Assembly (NCBI RefSeq): GCF_000220395.1
Contig: NW_004086096.1
Span: forward strand, 1-60,636
Reading direction: 5' to 3'
Length of the DNA stretch: 60,636 bases
Source of the DNA: Ichthyophthirius multifiliis
Taxonomy: Eukaryota > Ciliophora > Oligohymenophorea > Hymenostomatida
The notes under the pieces were generated by a model, which saw only the letters and a list, made by a program, of their open reading frames with translations, had not been told where the DNA came from and made no database searches. This document shows, in pieces, positions 50,193 through 60,636 of the stretch; the stretch's first letter is position 1, and each line of letters opens with the position of its first letter. The translations under genes and the position numbers were made by a program.

Positions 50193-50857
50193 ATGGATTC
50201 ATTAGATTATATTCTTTTTGTATTTATAGCAATTATTATTTGGTAATTATATGATTATTACTTTCCTAAATAATAAAAGAAAGTTATATCAGAAAATTCT
50301 GAAACGCAAGATAAAGGTACATTCATATTTTTTTAAAAAAGAAATTTATTATATATATTCATTTTTTAAAAATAAATATATTTTAAAATATTAAAATTTA
50401 GTTTTTCTAATTAAAAATAATATAAAGCAATTATATAAAGAAGAGAAAGAAATTCTTAAGGTGTTTTTACTGATAGAGATCTAACTAAATATGACGGAAT
50501 ACAAAATCCTGAAGTATATATTAGTGTAAAAGGTGCAGTTTTCGATGTTACAAAATCAAGTAATATTATATTTTTAAATTAAAATAATTGATATTAATTA
50601 CACTTATATAAAAAAAATATATAGAGGACTTTACAAGAGGTGGAAGATATGAAATACTTGCGGGATAAGAATGCTCAGTTAATTTTGCAAAAATGGTGGT
50701 TGACCCAAAACATTTTTACACTTATTTTTATAAAAAATTAACTCTAGATGAAGAATAATAATTAGATGCTGCTTATTTAACTTTTTGTGCAAATTATAAA
50801 ATTGTTGGCCATTTAAAAAGCATTTAAAAAAAATTTCAAAGCTAAAAATAAAATTGA
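50193..50857 (+). CDS. MAPR / cytochrome-b5-like heme-binding membrane protein
   Basis: Three exons (50193-50316, 50428-50559, 50625-50857) join in phase to 162 residues. An N-terminal membrane anchor (DYILFVFIAIIIWQLYDYYF) precedes a membrane-associated progesterone-receptor-like domain: GVFTDRDLTKYDGIQNPEVY, then ISVKGAVFDVTKS and GGRYEILAGQECSVNFAKM. These correspond to the conserved F-T-x-x-L, Y-D-G, G-x-V-F-D-V and G-x-Y-x-x-x-A-G-x-D/E-x-S motifs of PGRMC proteins. The family binds heme, typically in the ER membrane, and supports sterol and P450 metabolism. Length is slightly short of animal PGRMC1 (about 195). Heme-ligand tyrosines were not mapped one by one. Confidence 0.88.
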
Positions 50858-51247
50858 AAAAGTAAAAATATACGCATTTATATAAATATGTACTCGATAA
50901 TAAAAACTTAATTTATATATTTAGTTTTAAATTTTATTCAAATATTATAGTTTTTCCTTTTTTTAAAAATAAATAAATTGTCTGTGCTTTTTTTATTTAT
51001 TTTAAGTTAAATTTATTATTATTTATACATTATTTTAATAAAAAAAAATATCATTTTATTTATATTGACTTAAATTTTTTAAAAAAATATCAAATATTTA
51101 TTTAATTTTATTTATATAAATTATGAAATAATTAAAAAAATCTAAAAAATTAATATCTAAAAAAAATAATAATAAATAAAATCAATATATAAATATAGAA
51201 CCAATAAATTTTATTTATAATAATTATTATTCTTAAAAAAAAAAAGT
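50858..51247. other. Convergent intergenic region
   Basis: AT-rich 3' flank between the MAPR and NOP58 genes. Nothing recognised. Confidence 0.6.
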
Positions 51248-52798
51248 TCAATCCTTTTTAAATTTTTTAACTTTCTATGGTTCTTCTTAACTAAAAAAAA
51301 AATATATAAAAAGATAATAAAATTTATTACTTTTATCCAAGAGTTTCGTTACTTTTTCTAAACTTATTTGTATAATCAGCTGCATTATTATATCCTCCAG
51401 TACTTTTTGATTCAATTGCACTAGCTCCTTTCTTTTAAGGTTTAGCTACAAATCCTCCTTATTCATTCTATTACAAAAACTGTAGTCTTTTTTCTACATA
51501 CTATCTCGATTCAGCCCCAATTTAGGCCTCATCATCTTCTCCTAAGGCATCGCATCTAATACAAAGAGCAGTTTTAGCCGCCAAAGTTCTCGAGATTTTT
51601 CCTTTAAGTTTGTTTTAAGCCTATCCGACAATACTAGCTTAATAAATGAGTCCATATTTAGGAGTATTCATCTTAGTTTTGATAGCTTTAAACAGTGCTT
51701 TTTCAGCTCCCAAAATTTAGACAGTAGACGCGGGATATTTAGCTAAATTTATTAATGAACCTGCATGAGAAATCAATCTTGCACCCACTAATTCTCCAAG
51801 CATAGCTGATAAGTTTGGAGCGATAGTCTACATTCTGTTTTTGAGATAATTTTGTAATTCTTCCTTATATTCAGATAAATCGACAATTTAACTACCTAAT
51901 TCGAGGATAAACTTCTCATCTTCTTCACTTATTTCAGTACCCATGGAAATTTCAGCAGCCTATTTAACTTCTTTTTCGATATCTTCAGGAAGAATGCCAC
52001 TTAAATCCGAAGAATGAGCTTTAGTTCTCATTCCTACGGCTAAAACGACTTTAGTATATACAAGAGAATCAGTTACAATTTTTCCCATTTCAGGAAAATG
52101 CCAGCCGTACCATTCTCTTAATCTCATCATGTAATTATTGACTTCTTTTTCTAAATCATCTAATAGAGAAATAGCTTGGATGATCATTGTGTCTACTTTT
52201 TCAGCAGAAAATTTCAATTTATATCTGGAAAGACCATGGGATAAACCTAAATTCATTGTTTGGAGTTCTTTTTCAGTTAAACCAGCTACCATGTTACATA
52301 GTTGTAAACGAAGACCTTTGAATAAATCCATGTTGTAGTTTGTACATTCGATTCCGAGCTTTTCTGTTATTGATTTTCCTAACTTTTTATCACTTACTAT
52401 TTATTTAATTTATATATTATATCTATTTTAGCTTTTTTTTATTTACTTGCCAATCTGTCTTAGATTTCTTAAGAAATTAAATTTGTTTGTAAAAACTTCT
52501 TTAATTTTTTAGGAACTTTTCCTTTTATTAGTTTGGATGTAGATTTAATTGCATCTGTTGTGTCTTTGAATTTTTAGAAAGCGACAAGATTTACACTATT
52601 TTTTTGTTTATTATAAAAATATATTATTTAGAGTTTTTTGTTATATAATATATTTTCTTTTTATTATTTTATTTACAGTTTTTTTGCTTAATCTTCATTT
52701 ACAAAATATGAATATAGATCGTCTACTTTTTTAAGCTTTTTTTCGTTATTTACTTAGAAGAGAGCAAAACCTGCTGATGTTTCTAATAAAATGTGCAT
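51248..52798 (-). CDS. NOP58: NOP58, box C/D snoRNP core protein
   Basis: A core protein of box C/D snoRNPs that guide rRNA 2'-O-methylation in the nucleolus. It starts [20 protein letters not shown]. Three or more exons carry the NOP5 N-terminal domain ([17 protein letters not shown]), the coiled-coil region ([33 protein letters not shown]), [16 protein letters not shown], and the Nop domain ([77 protein letters not shown]). A small last exon gives a basic KKFKKD end. Introns lie at about 52620-52680 and 52390-52450, with another near 51295-51335. NOP56 is the alternative, but the N-terminus and the GTEISEED motif favour NOP58. Confidence 0.95.
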
Positions 52799-53512
52799 TT
52801 ATTTTTTGTTATTTTATTTTTATTTTTTTATTTTTTTAATTTTGTTTGTTTGTTTTTTTGTCTTTCAGTAAATAAATACTTTTTATCTAATAAATTATTT
52901 AGCCTTTTTTGTATATAAATATAATATAATTAAAAAAAAAATTATAATAATTTTATTTTTTGTCTTGATCTTATTTGATTAAAAAAGGAAAGGTAAAATG
53001 AAGGAAAATAAAATAAAATTATTCATATTTTCTTAAATAAGTTTTGTCTAATTACACAATTAAATTTTTTATAATAAAATCTAAAAAGGTTCATTTTCTT
53101 TGAGTAAACTATTTTAAATTCTTAAAATTTAAAATAGTTATTAAAAGAAAAACAATAATTCCTTTTTATTTTTTTACACTTTTTTAAAAATTGATTGTTA
53201 TTTCGATTAAACAAAAGAAGAAAATATTTATAATTTATTTTATTTCCTTCTCATAAAAAACTTTCCTTTTTTTATGATAAAATACCGAACTGAGTGAAAA
53301 AAATTCACAATGATGCCATTAATAATAAAAATAAAATATAAATTGATATGAAATATTTTATTTTAAAATAAAAATTAAATAAATTATATAATATATATAC
53401 ATATATAAAATTATTATTTATAATTACATATTATACATATCAAAAACTATATAAACGAAATTATTGTCTTTATTTATATTATGAACTAGACATTTTAATT
53501 TTATTTATTAAA
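52799..53512. other. Intergenic region
   Basis: AT-rich region between two minus-strand genes: promoter side of NOP58 and 3' flank of the USP gene. T-rich runs only. Confidence 0.6.
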
Positions 53513-54258
53513 TCATTATTTTTTATATTCTTATTTTATATTTATCTTATCATTATCAATTTGCAAATCGATTTGATTTTATGACTTTTCTTTTAATTTA
53601 TGTTATTTTTTTTATTAGCTTGAATTTATCTTAATATTTTTATTTCCATTATAATATTATTCTTATTTGCTTTATTATTTGTCTAAATCAACACTTTGTA
53701 ATCTTTTGATACTTGAAGAGCTTATTTTTGTTCTTAAAAGACTTTAAGACCTTCTATTTACCATCGGTTTTTATTATTCTTATAATTTTTGTTAATTATT
53801 AAGTTTTAGATCATCTGATAAAATATTATTTATCATATTCAAAGTTTTTTTTTCATCTAATAAAAATTACATTTCTTAAATGATTTCAATATCTTATTTT
53901 GTCAATTAAGGCTATTTTAAATAATTTATAAATAAAAAAAAAAAATTACTTTAATATAATTTTTTTTCCTTGAATTATAATCATTTATAACCAAAGCAGG
54001 ACCTCCGCCATATAAATTTCTAAAAATTTACCATATATAATCATTAACAATTATAAAATTAACATTTTTTTTCATTCCTTATTTCAATTCATTCTAAGCA
54101 TTTAATAATGTTTTATTTTAAATTTGACCTGGAGGAGGTAAGCCTTTTATAAAATTTCTTTTCAAAAATTTTTTGTTTGAATATAAATATTCTTTCCATT
54201 TAGTCATCCAAACTTCGTTAATAATGTATGTTTCTTCAGTAACTAAAATTATATATAT

Positions 54259-54317
<59 letters not shown>

Positions 54318-57128
54318 TTTTTTATATTTACATTTTTTATCATATTTTGCAATTAATTCTCTTTCTAATTTTCTTCTTTTTTTAATAGATCTAGCTAGTT
54401 TTATACATTTTATACAAATTTCTTGATTTCCTTCTAATAGAGGTCCTCCACCATATTATTCAATTAAATAATTTGCAATTTCAACTGGAACTGTAACACT
54501 TTGATTATTTAAAAATTCTATAGCATAATTAGTATCACATTGATTATCATTGTTAATAGACATATCAACTAAAATACTAGGGTCCATAGTTGAAGAATCT
54601 GCAATTATAACTGAATTTTTATTCTATTTAGGAGGGAAACAATCAAAAAAATCGGGTTTTAATTTCCCATGGCAACAAATCAAATGCTATGTAATAATCA
54701 TACCCGGATTCGCCATATTAACTAATTTTTCATACCAATAACAAGGTAAAAAGGCGCTTTTATTAATATTTAAATTCATTTCTCCTGATTTAATCAATTT
54801 AATTTAACTATGCAAATTTCTAATTAGAGCATTTTCGGATTCATGTTTTAATTTGTAAAAAAGAATATAAGGTTCACATTCTTGAACAAGATTTTAGTCA
54901 ATTACTTTCACATTATCATCCATATATTTATAAAATAATCCGTTTTTATTATTTCTTACTATTGTAGAATAATGATCTCCGCCTTAGGATTATTCATGTT
55001 CGATAAGTCCAAGTAATTCGAATTAAGTTAATTTTTAATCATATGAATCTATACTCTTTATTTTTTATAAATATTATTTTAAAACTAAAAATGTATACTT
55101 TTATGAAATGGGAAAATTCTAATTAGTTTATAGGAAATTCTATTACTGTTTTATTTTTTTGAAATGCCTTTTCTTTAAATCTTTATAGGTGAATACATAA
55201 TATGTTCGGAAGAGTTAAAAATGTATATGTTTTTTCAATTATAACTTGATCTTTACATTATTCACAATAAAAACTAATAGTTTATTTATTTTTTAAAAAT
55301 AAAAATAAATATTTATGTATTTGTGGGTTTTATACCTTTTTGTATAAGAACTTTATTCTAATTCGCAAAATTTTATTATACATTCGTGTAATGTTATATT
55401 TGTTTTCGTTTATTCTTTATTTTATCTATATAAATAAAATTTAATTATATAAATAAAAAAATTAATTTTATTTGTTACTTATTTAAAGTAAAAAATCTTT
55501 TGAATATATTTGTTTCTTTTACTTATTTTTCTTAATTGTTTGAATTTTCTTCTATCCCCCATTCTATTAATTACTAAGGATTCTTTATATTATTAAAAAA
55601 AAAATAGAACAGAAAATATATAAATCATACTCCTTTTTAAGGTATATCAAGTGAAATTCCCATAAAATCCTCCTCACACCAATAAATCTAATTGCATTAA
55701 GTGCATTTAACTCTTGCGCATAGCTTTCCTTTAAAAGACGAAGAAATAATAGAATAATCTGTGTAATTTTTTATATTATTTCTTTTTTTTTATTAATTAA
55801 TTTTGAATAAAAATCACATAATTAATTTTACATAATATCCCATTCTTCCAAAAAGCTTTTACAGACAGGAGTATTTCTTTTCATATCATAAGCTTTTGAA
55901 CTTATGTATTTAAAATCGTCATGTAATATATTGACAAATTATTTGAAAAAATCATAAGGATCTTTAAAACCATATCCTTTAAACCTTTTTTCAATTTAAT
56001 AAAAAACTTGAACTAATTCCTAATTTATATAGATAAAAATAAATTAAATAAAGAATATAATAAAATTACTAAAGGTTTTAAAGCTCTATGTTATCCTTAC
56101 CAAATTTAATCAACAAGTTTAGAAAAATAATAAGTAACTTTTTTATTTAAAGATGAAGGTACAGCGTCAGTATTTAAATTAGAATATACTTTGTATATTT
56201 TTTTAAACACTTTACGAAATATAGGTATGTTGCTAAATATTTATAAAATCGAATTAATAAAGCTTGTATTTCCAATATTTATTAACCCACATTTACCTTT
56301 ACTACTTTTCCAGTGAGATTTAGGATAAGACATGTTTGATTTAACTTAATTTTTTTTTTATTTTAAACATAATTCTTTTTAATTTAAATTACGTAAATTA
56401 TCATTCCAATCAAATCTTATTTGGAAGAATATTTCTCTTATGTTTCTTGGATTAGGCCAGTTTTTAAACTGAGGATCATTTTATTCTTTACAATACCTTT
56501 TTAATAACAATTAATTAATTCAAAAAAATAAAAAAAATTGCTTAAAAATTATATTTAATTATTTTAAACATTAATTAAATTAAAAAATATAATATTTAAT
56601 TATTTATTACATTTCAAAATCATATATTTCTTTATCGCATAAAAAACAATATATTTATGTTGTAATTGGATTTATAAATAAACAATGTTTTTCTTCAATT
56701 ATATTATTTTAAGTTTCTTATTATAATTAATAACTTAATAATTTTTTTTATTATTATTATTTTTTTACCTTTAACATGTGTCAATATATGCTAATTTAAA
56801 TTATCTTCGCATACATTTATTTAACATCCATTCTTTTATTTAAAAAATATAATTTAAATTTTATTTATAATCCAACAAATTTTAATAATATTATTTATTA
56901 CCTTTAGACAAATCCAAACTTTTGGACAGTTATTTGAACAATATGAGCATTGAAATTATTTATTTTATAATTATTTCTTTTTATGAATTAAAAAAAATTA
57001 TTTCTATAAAAATATATTTTTACAACAAAATATTATGTTTAAAAATGTTAATTAATTAAAGGATTTATAAAACACATATGATTGCATTATTCTTCTAATT
57101 ATATATCTTTATTTGAATAATATCTCAT
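53513..57128 (-). CDS. USP20/33-like protein with Ser in place of the catalytic Cys
   Basis: The domain order equals that of USP20/USP33. A ZnF-UBP comes first (CNHMCFINP ... CSYCSNNCPKVWICL ... THVKG ... KHCLFINPITTQIYCFLCDK; 57128 to about 56600, several short introns). The USP catalytic domain follows (KCGLINIGNTSFINSILQ at about 56250-56310, finger CARVKCTQCNQIYWC near 55710, His box GGDHYSTIVRN near 54960, then MDDNVKV). Two DUSP domains end the protein (IANYLIEQYGGGPLLEGNQE; then NEVWMTKWKEYLYS ... LPPPGQI ... NLYGGGPALVINDY). The Cys-box residue expected as TC[F/Y] is TSF, codon AGC at 56262-56264. The His-box His and following Asp are present. USPs cleave ubiquitin; this copy is probably inactive or uses serine poorly. 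An AT-microsatellite intron lies near 54250-54335. Confidence 0.88.
54252..54314. repeat. AT microsatellite inside an intron
   Basis: About 60 bp of alternating AT with one interruption, within a USP gene intron. It has no coding content and its length is likely variable. Confidence 0.85.
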
Positions 57129-60100
57129 TTTTATTTAAATGTTTTTTAAAAAGTAATATTCTTTTATATCAATTTAAAATTTTTAAGAATTAATTTTTAT
57201 TAAAGTAATTTAAAAAAGATAATAAATTATAATTTTAAGTTAAATTTTTTTTTATAATTTGTATTTATTATAATATAAAATATATATTTGATATTTACTA
57301 ATAATCTTAATTATAGTTCAAAATAAGTAATATAGAATAAATGCTTTAATAGAAAAAGAAAAAGAAAAAATCATAATTAATATTGTAAATTATTATTTAT
57401 AAAACCATAATAACAATAAAATCAAAATCGTTTTAATAGAAAAAATAAATTTATAAAAAATACATACATTTATTGACTAATTTAATTAATTTCTAAGCTC
57501 GATTTTATAATTAAATAATTTATTAATAATTTTAATAAATTGTAAATAACTTTTTTTAAAGAATATATAAAAAAAGAACTATCACAATTTAATAATGTTA
57601 TAATTTTTAACTTTTAAATTATTTTAAATAAATTTAATAAAATAATGAATTATTTATATAAAATTATTGAAATTATTATAATACAAAATACATATTTATA
57701 TGTAGTCCTATTAATCTGATTTTTATTATTCTAGTTATTTACTTTAAAACATTATACAATTAAATTAGTTTTGTATTTTTATTAAAAGATATATTATTAA
57801 AATATAAATTAAAAAAAATTATAATAATATATATAAATATTAATTTTCAAAATAAATTATAAAAAAATATTTAAAACTAAATAATTATATTTATTTTCAT
57901 AAATATAATAAAGAATAATTAATTTTATATTAAAATTTGTAAGAAGAAAATAAATTAAATAATTTAATTTTATAAAAAATATTAAATCAGTATATAATTA
58001 TGTTAATTATTAAAAATTAAAATTTAATCATTTAAAATAGAATAAATAGTTAAAATAAAAAAATCTAGAAAATAAAATAAATAAATATTAAATAAAAATA
58101 ATAAACAAAAATAAAAAATAAAATAAATTATAAACTATAACTATTAATATCAATAAAAATAAAAATATTAAAATCAAAAAAATAATAATTATAAATTTAA
58201 TTATTTAAATAATATATACATATGTATTTATATAAATATATAAAAATATATTATATATATATAAATATATATAATATGAAAAAATTAGTTTAAATTTTAC
58301 TATCAAAAATTTTTTTTTTTAAATATTTATTATTACAGAATATTATAAATAAGTTTTTATATATTTTTAAATTTTAATAAAATTAATTTATTTAATTAAA
58401 ATTATTTTTAATTATTTAAGAATATTTTTTACTTGATTTATTATATATAATCTAAATATTTTATTATTTTACTTTTACTTTTTTTTAATTAATAAAATTA
58501 ATTGTATAAATCAAAATACTAAAAATTAAATTAATTAAATTTTTATATTAATAATATTATTAATATTTAAAAAGATAAACAATATATTTATTTATAATTT
58601 AAAAGTTTTATTTTTATTTTTATATATATTATTTATATTTTTTATATAGTAACTTGATTTATTATTTTATATTATTAAATTCACCTATTTTAATACATTC
58701 TTCTTTTATTATTTAATATTTCTAATAAATATATTTTATTATTATTTACATTTAATTATCTATGGAAAAAAAACTAATAAACTTAAAAATAAAAGAGTGA
58801 AAACTCGAAATAATATCCGAAAAAAAGTATGATGGACCAAAAAATTTATCTTATATCTAAAGTTTCTCAGACATCTCAATTGATAATTAAATAATTAATA
58901 ATGTAAAAAAAAACAAAAGTATTTGTTGAAAATTTATTATTTTTTTTATTACTAAATTTCAAATTATATGAAGAAAATTATTAATGATTAATTATTTTTT
59001 ATGTTATTATATTAATTTTATAAATTATTTTATATAATATTCTATTAATTTTTATTTTAAACCTTATTATATAATTATTTATATTTTATTTTTAAAATTA
59101 AAATATAATCTCTATATATATTTATTATATTTCCAAAATACAATATTATTTTCTAATTATTGTTTTTTTTATTCAAATTTCGAATATCTTTATTTTTTGG
59201 TTTTTATATTTTAGGTTTATTTGTTTAATTTAATTTTCTTTATTTCTGTCAATATATTTTTTTAAGTTTGTTATATAATAATTTTTTTTAAGAATTGTAA
59301 TAAATATTTGAACTATCTTATAATGAAAAATATATAGAATAATTACATGATATTATCTGTAATATATAAACATATATTAAAAAAGATTCTAGAATTACAT
59401 AAAGAAAATTATTAAATGTAAAATAGAAATAAAATTAACTTAAAATTATTATTTTAATTAAATATAAATTTAAAAAATTTAATTTAAATAGATAAGAAAT
59501 GATTAAATTTAGTAATAAATTAAAATATAAAATTTAAGCTAATGAATATAAAATATAAAGTTTAATCAATATATATAAATTACTTAATATTTAATAGAAT
59601 TAATATAAATTTATTAAACTATTTTATATTTTTTTTAAGATAAAAATATTAAAAACTTCATGAAAATCGAAAATTAAATAAATTACTAAGAAAAATTATA
59701 TTTTTAATTTGAAAAAAATATTAATTTTTTTTAAACTATACTAAATATTATTATTTTTATAAAATAAAATTTGATTTGATGTTTAATTTACTTTTTTTAG
59801 TATAAATATATTCAATTATAAAATTTTAAATACTATTTTTATTTCTAATACTTAATCTTTTGAATAATTTATAGTATTTTAATTTTTATAAATTTAATAA
59901 TATCAATGAAATTTAAATATTATTATATAAATCAATGCTTTATCCTTTTTTTTTTGTCTTCCCCATTTTATAATTCCAAACTTTAAATAATTTCATGTTT
60001 AAAATTTACTAATTTTTTTCACAAAAATACTCATTTTAATAAAGCTTTTTTTTTATTAATATTTTATGATTTAGAATATACAAATTAAATATAAAATTAT

Positions 60101-60636
60101 TATTATAATGTTTTTTAACATTTTAGTACATAATTTGAATTATATATTACATTCTATTTTATTTTTTAAAAATGTATTTTAAAAGATTTTTTAAAATTAA
60201 ATCATTTATATAAATATCTTAAAGTTTTTGTTTCTTTTTATTTTTTTATTCTTTATTTTTTCAAAATTACATTTATTTAAAAATAATATTTTATTTATCT
60301 GATTAAAATTTAAAACATTATAAATAAATCTAATAAAAAATATAAATTTAATCAATTTAAGATTAAAAATATTCAAAAATTAAAAATATAGTTTAAATTT
60401 TATAAAAATATATTTAATGGATAACATATATAAATATTATCATATATTTAAAATATAATATATTCAATTAATACATATATTGTAATATATATTAAATTAT
60501 CTTTAATAAAAAGTTATAAATAAAATATATATATATTTTTTAAATTAAAAAAAATTTATAATATATAAAATTTTATTAATTTATAAAAAAAAAATACAAA
60601 ATAATTTTTATTTTTTTTATTTCTGAAATTAATTAT
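57129..60636. other. Gene-poor, extremely AT-rich region to window end
   Basis: 3.5 kb without a recognisable gene; long A, T and AT runs dominate. A patch at about 58790-58900 is less AT-biased. There a plus-strand reading of about 50 residues starts MMDQKIYLISKVSQTSQ at about 58831 and ends near 58990, too short and unsupported to call. No telomere repeat is seen at 60636, so the chromosome continues or the contig simply ends. Confidence 0.55.

Noticed and set aside
52138-52338. Plus-strand frame opposite NOP58
   Set aside because: Antisense of a highly conserved NOP58 region.
54550-54741. Plus-strand frame opposite the USP gene
   Set aside because: Antisense of the USP/DUSP coding region; no independent support.
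58831-58990. Possible small plus-strand gene
   Set aside because: About 50 residues without motif, introns or context; too weak to annotate.

Overview
The window is the end of a ciliate macronuclear chromosome. It opens with a CCCCAA telomere on the + strand, is extremely AT-rich, and its genes read through only if TAA and TAG mean glutamine and TGA is the sole stop. Introns are short (mostly 34-115 bp), AT-rich and GT...AG. This fits an oligohymenophorean ciliate. The telomere sequence plus the very high AT content point towards Ichthyophthirius or a close relative rather than Paramecium, but that is an inference. No telomere is seen at the right end.

Layout. 1-80 telomere. 1130-2015 (+) C2-domain protein with a Pro/Gln/Tyr tail. 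2453-5515 (-) glycogen phosphorylase. 5516-8689 gene-poor. 8690-9331 (-) and 9446-11093 (-) two Cys-rich secreted or membrane proteins. 11512-12292 (+) coiled-coil protein with a C-terminal membrane anchor. 12793-16669 (-) Gln-rich tandem CCCH zinc-finger protein of the ZC3H4/6 kind. 17272-17580 (+) small uncertain gene. 17812-18160 (-) remnant of a Tc1/mariner-type transposase. 19143-25266 (+) giant Cys-repeat multi-pass membrane protein with three near-identical 333-bp units. 26810-30135 (-) cyclic-nucleotide-type K+ channel with a CCHC knuckle. 30673-36627 (+) C2CD3-like centriole protein. 37084-41375 (+) tandem cyclic-nucleotide-binding-domain protein. 41573-45226 (-) P5A-type ATPase. 46476-47619 (+) GSK3-like kinase. 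47730-48887 (+) coiled-coil protein. 50193-50857 (+) MAPR/cytochrome-b5-like protein. 51248-52798 (-) NOP58. 53513-57128 (-) USP20/33-like protein. 57129-60636 gene-poor and extremely AT-rich.

How the genes work together. There is no sign of an operon or a dedicated cluster; genes lie on both strands as convergent and divergent pairs, as expected for a ciliate. Several themes recur: ciliary/basal-body and cyclic-nucleotide or ion signalling (C2CD3-like, CNBD protein, K+ channel), membrane and secretory biology (P5A ATPase, Cys-rich proteins, MAPR) and RNA biology (NOP58, ZC3H). The most unusual items are a USP20/33-type protein with serine in place of the catalytic cysteine, a GSK3-like kinase lacking the beta-3 lysine, a K+ channel carrying a zinc knuckle after its CNBD, the freshly triplicated Cys module, a paired 222-bp structure inside a ZC3H intron, and the transposase fossil. 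In two or three genes the reading frame does not close perfectly; homopolymer indels, very small introns or true decay are all possible.
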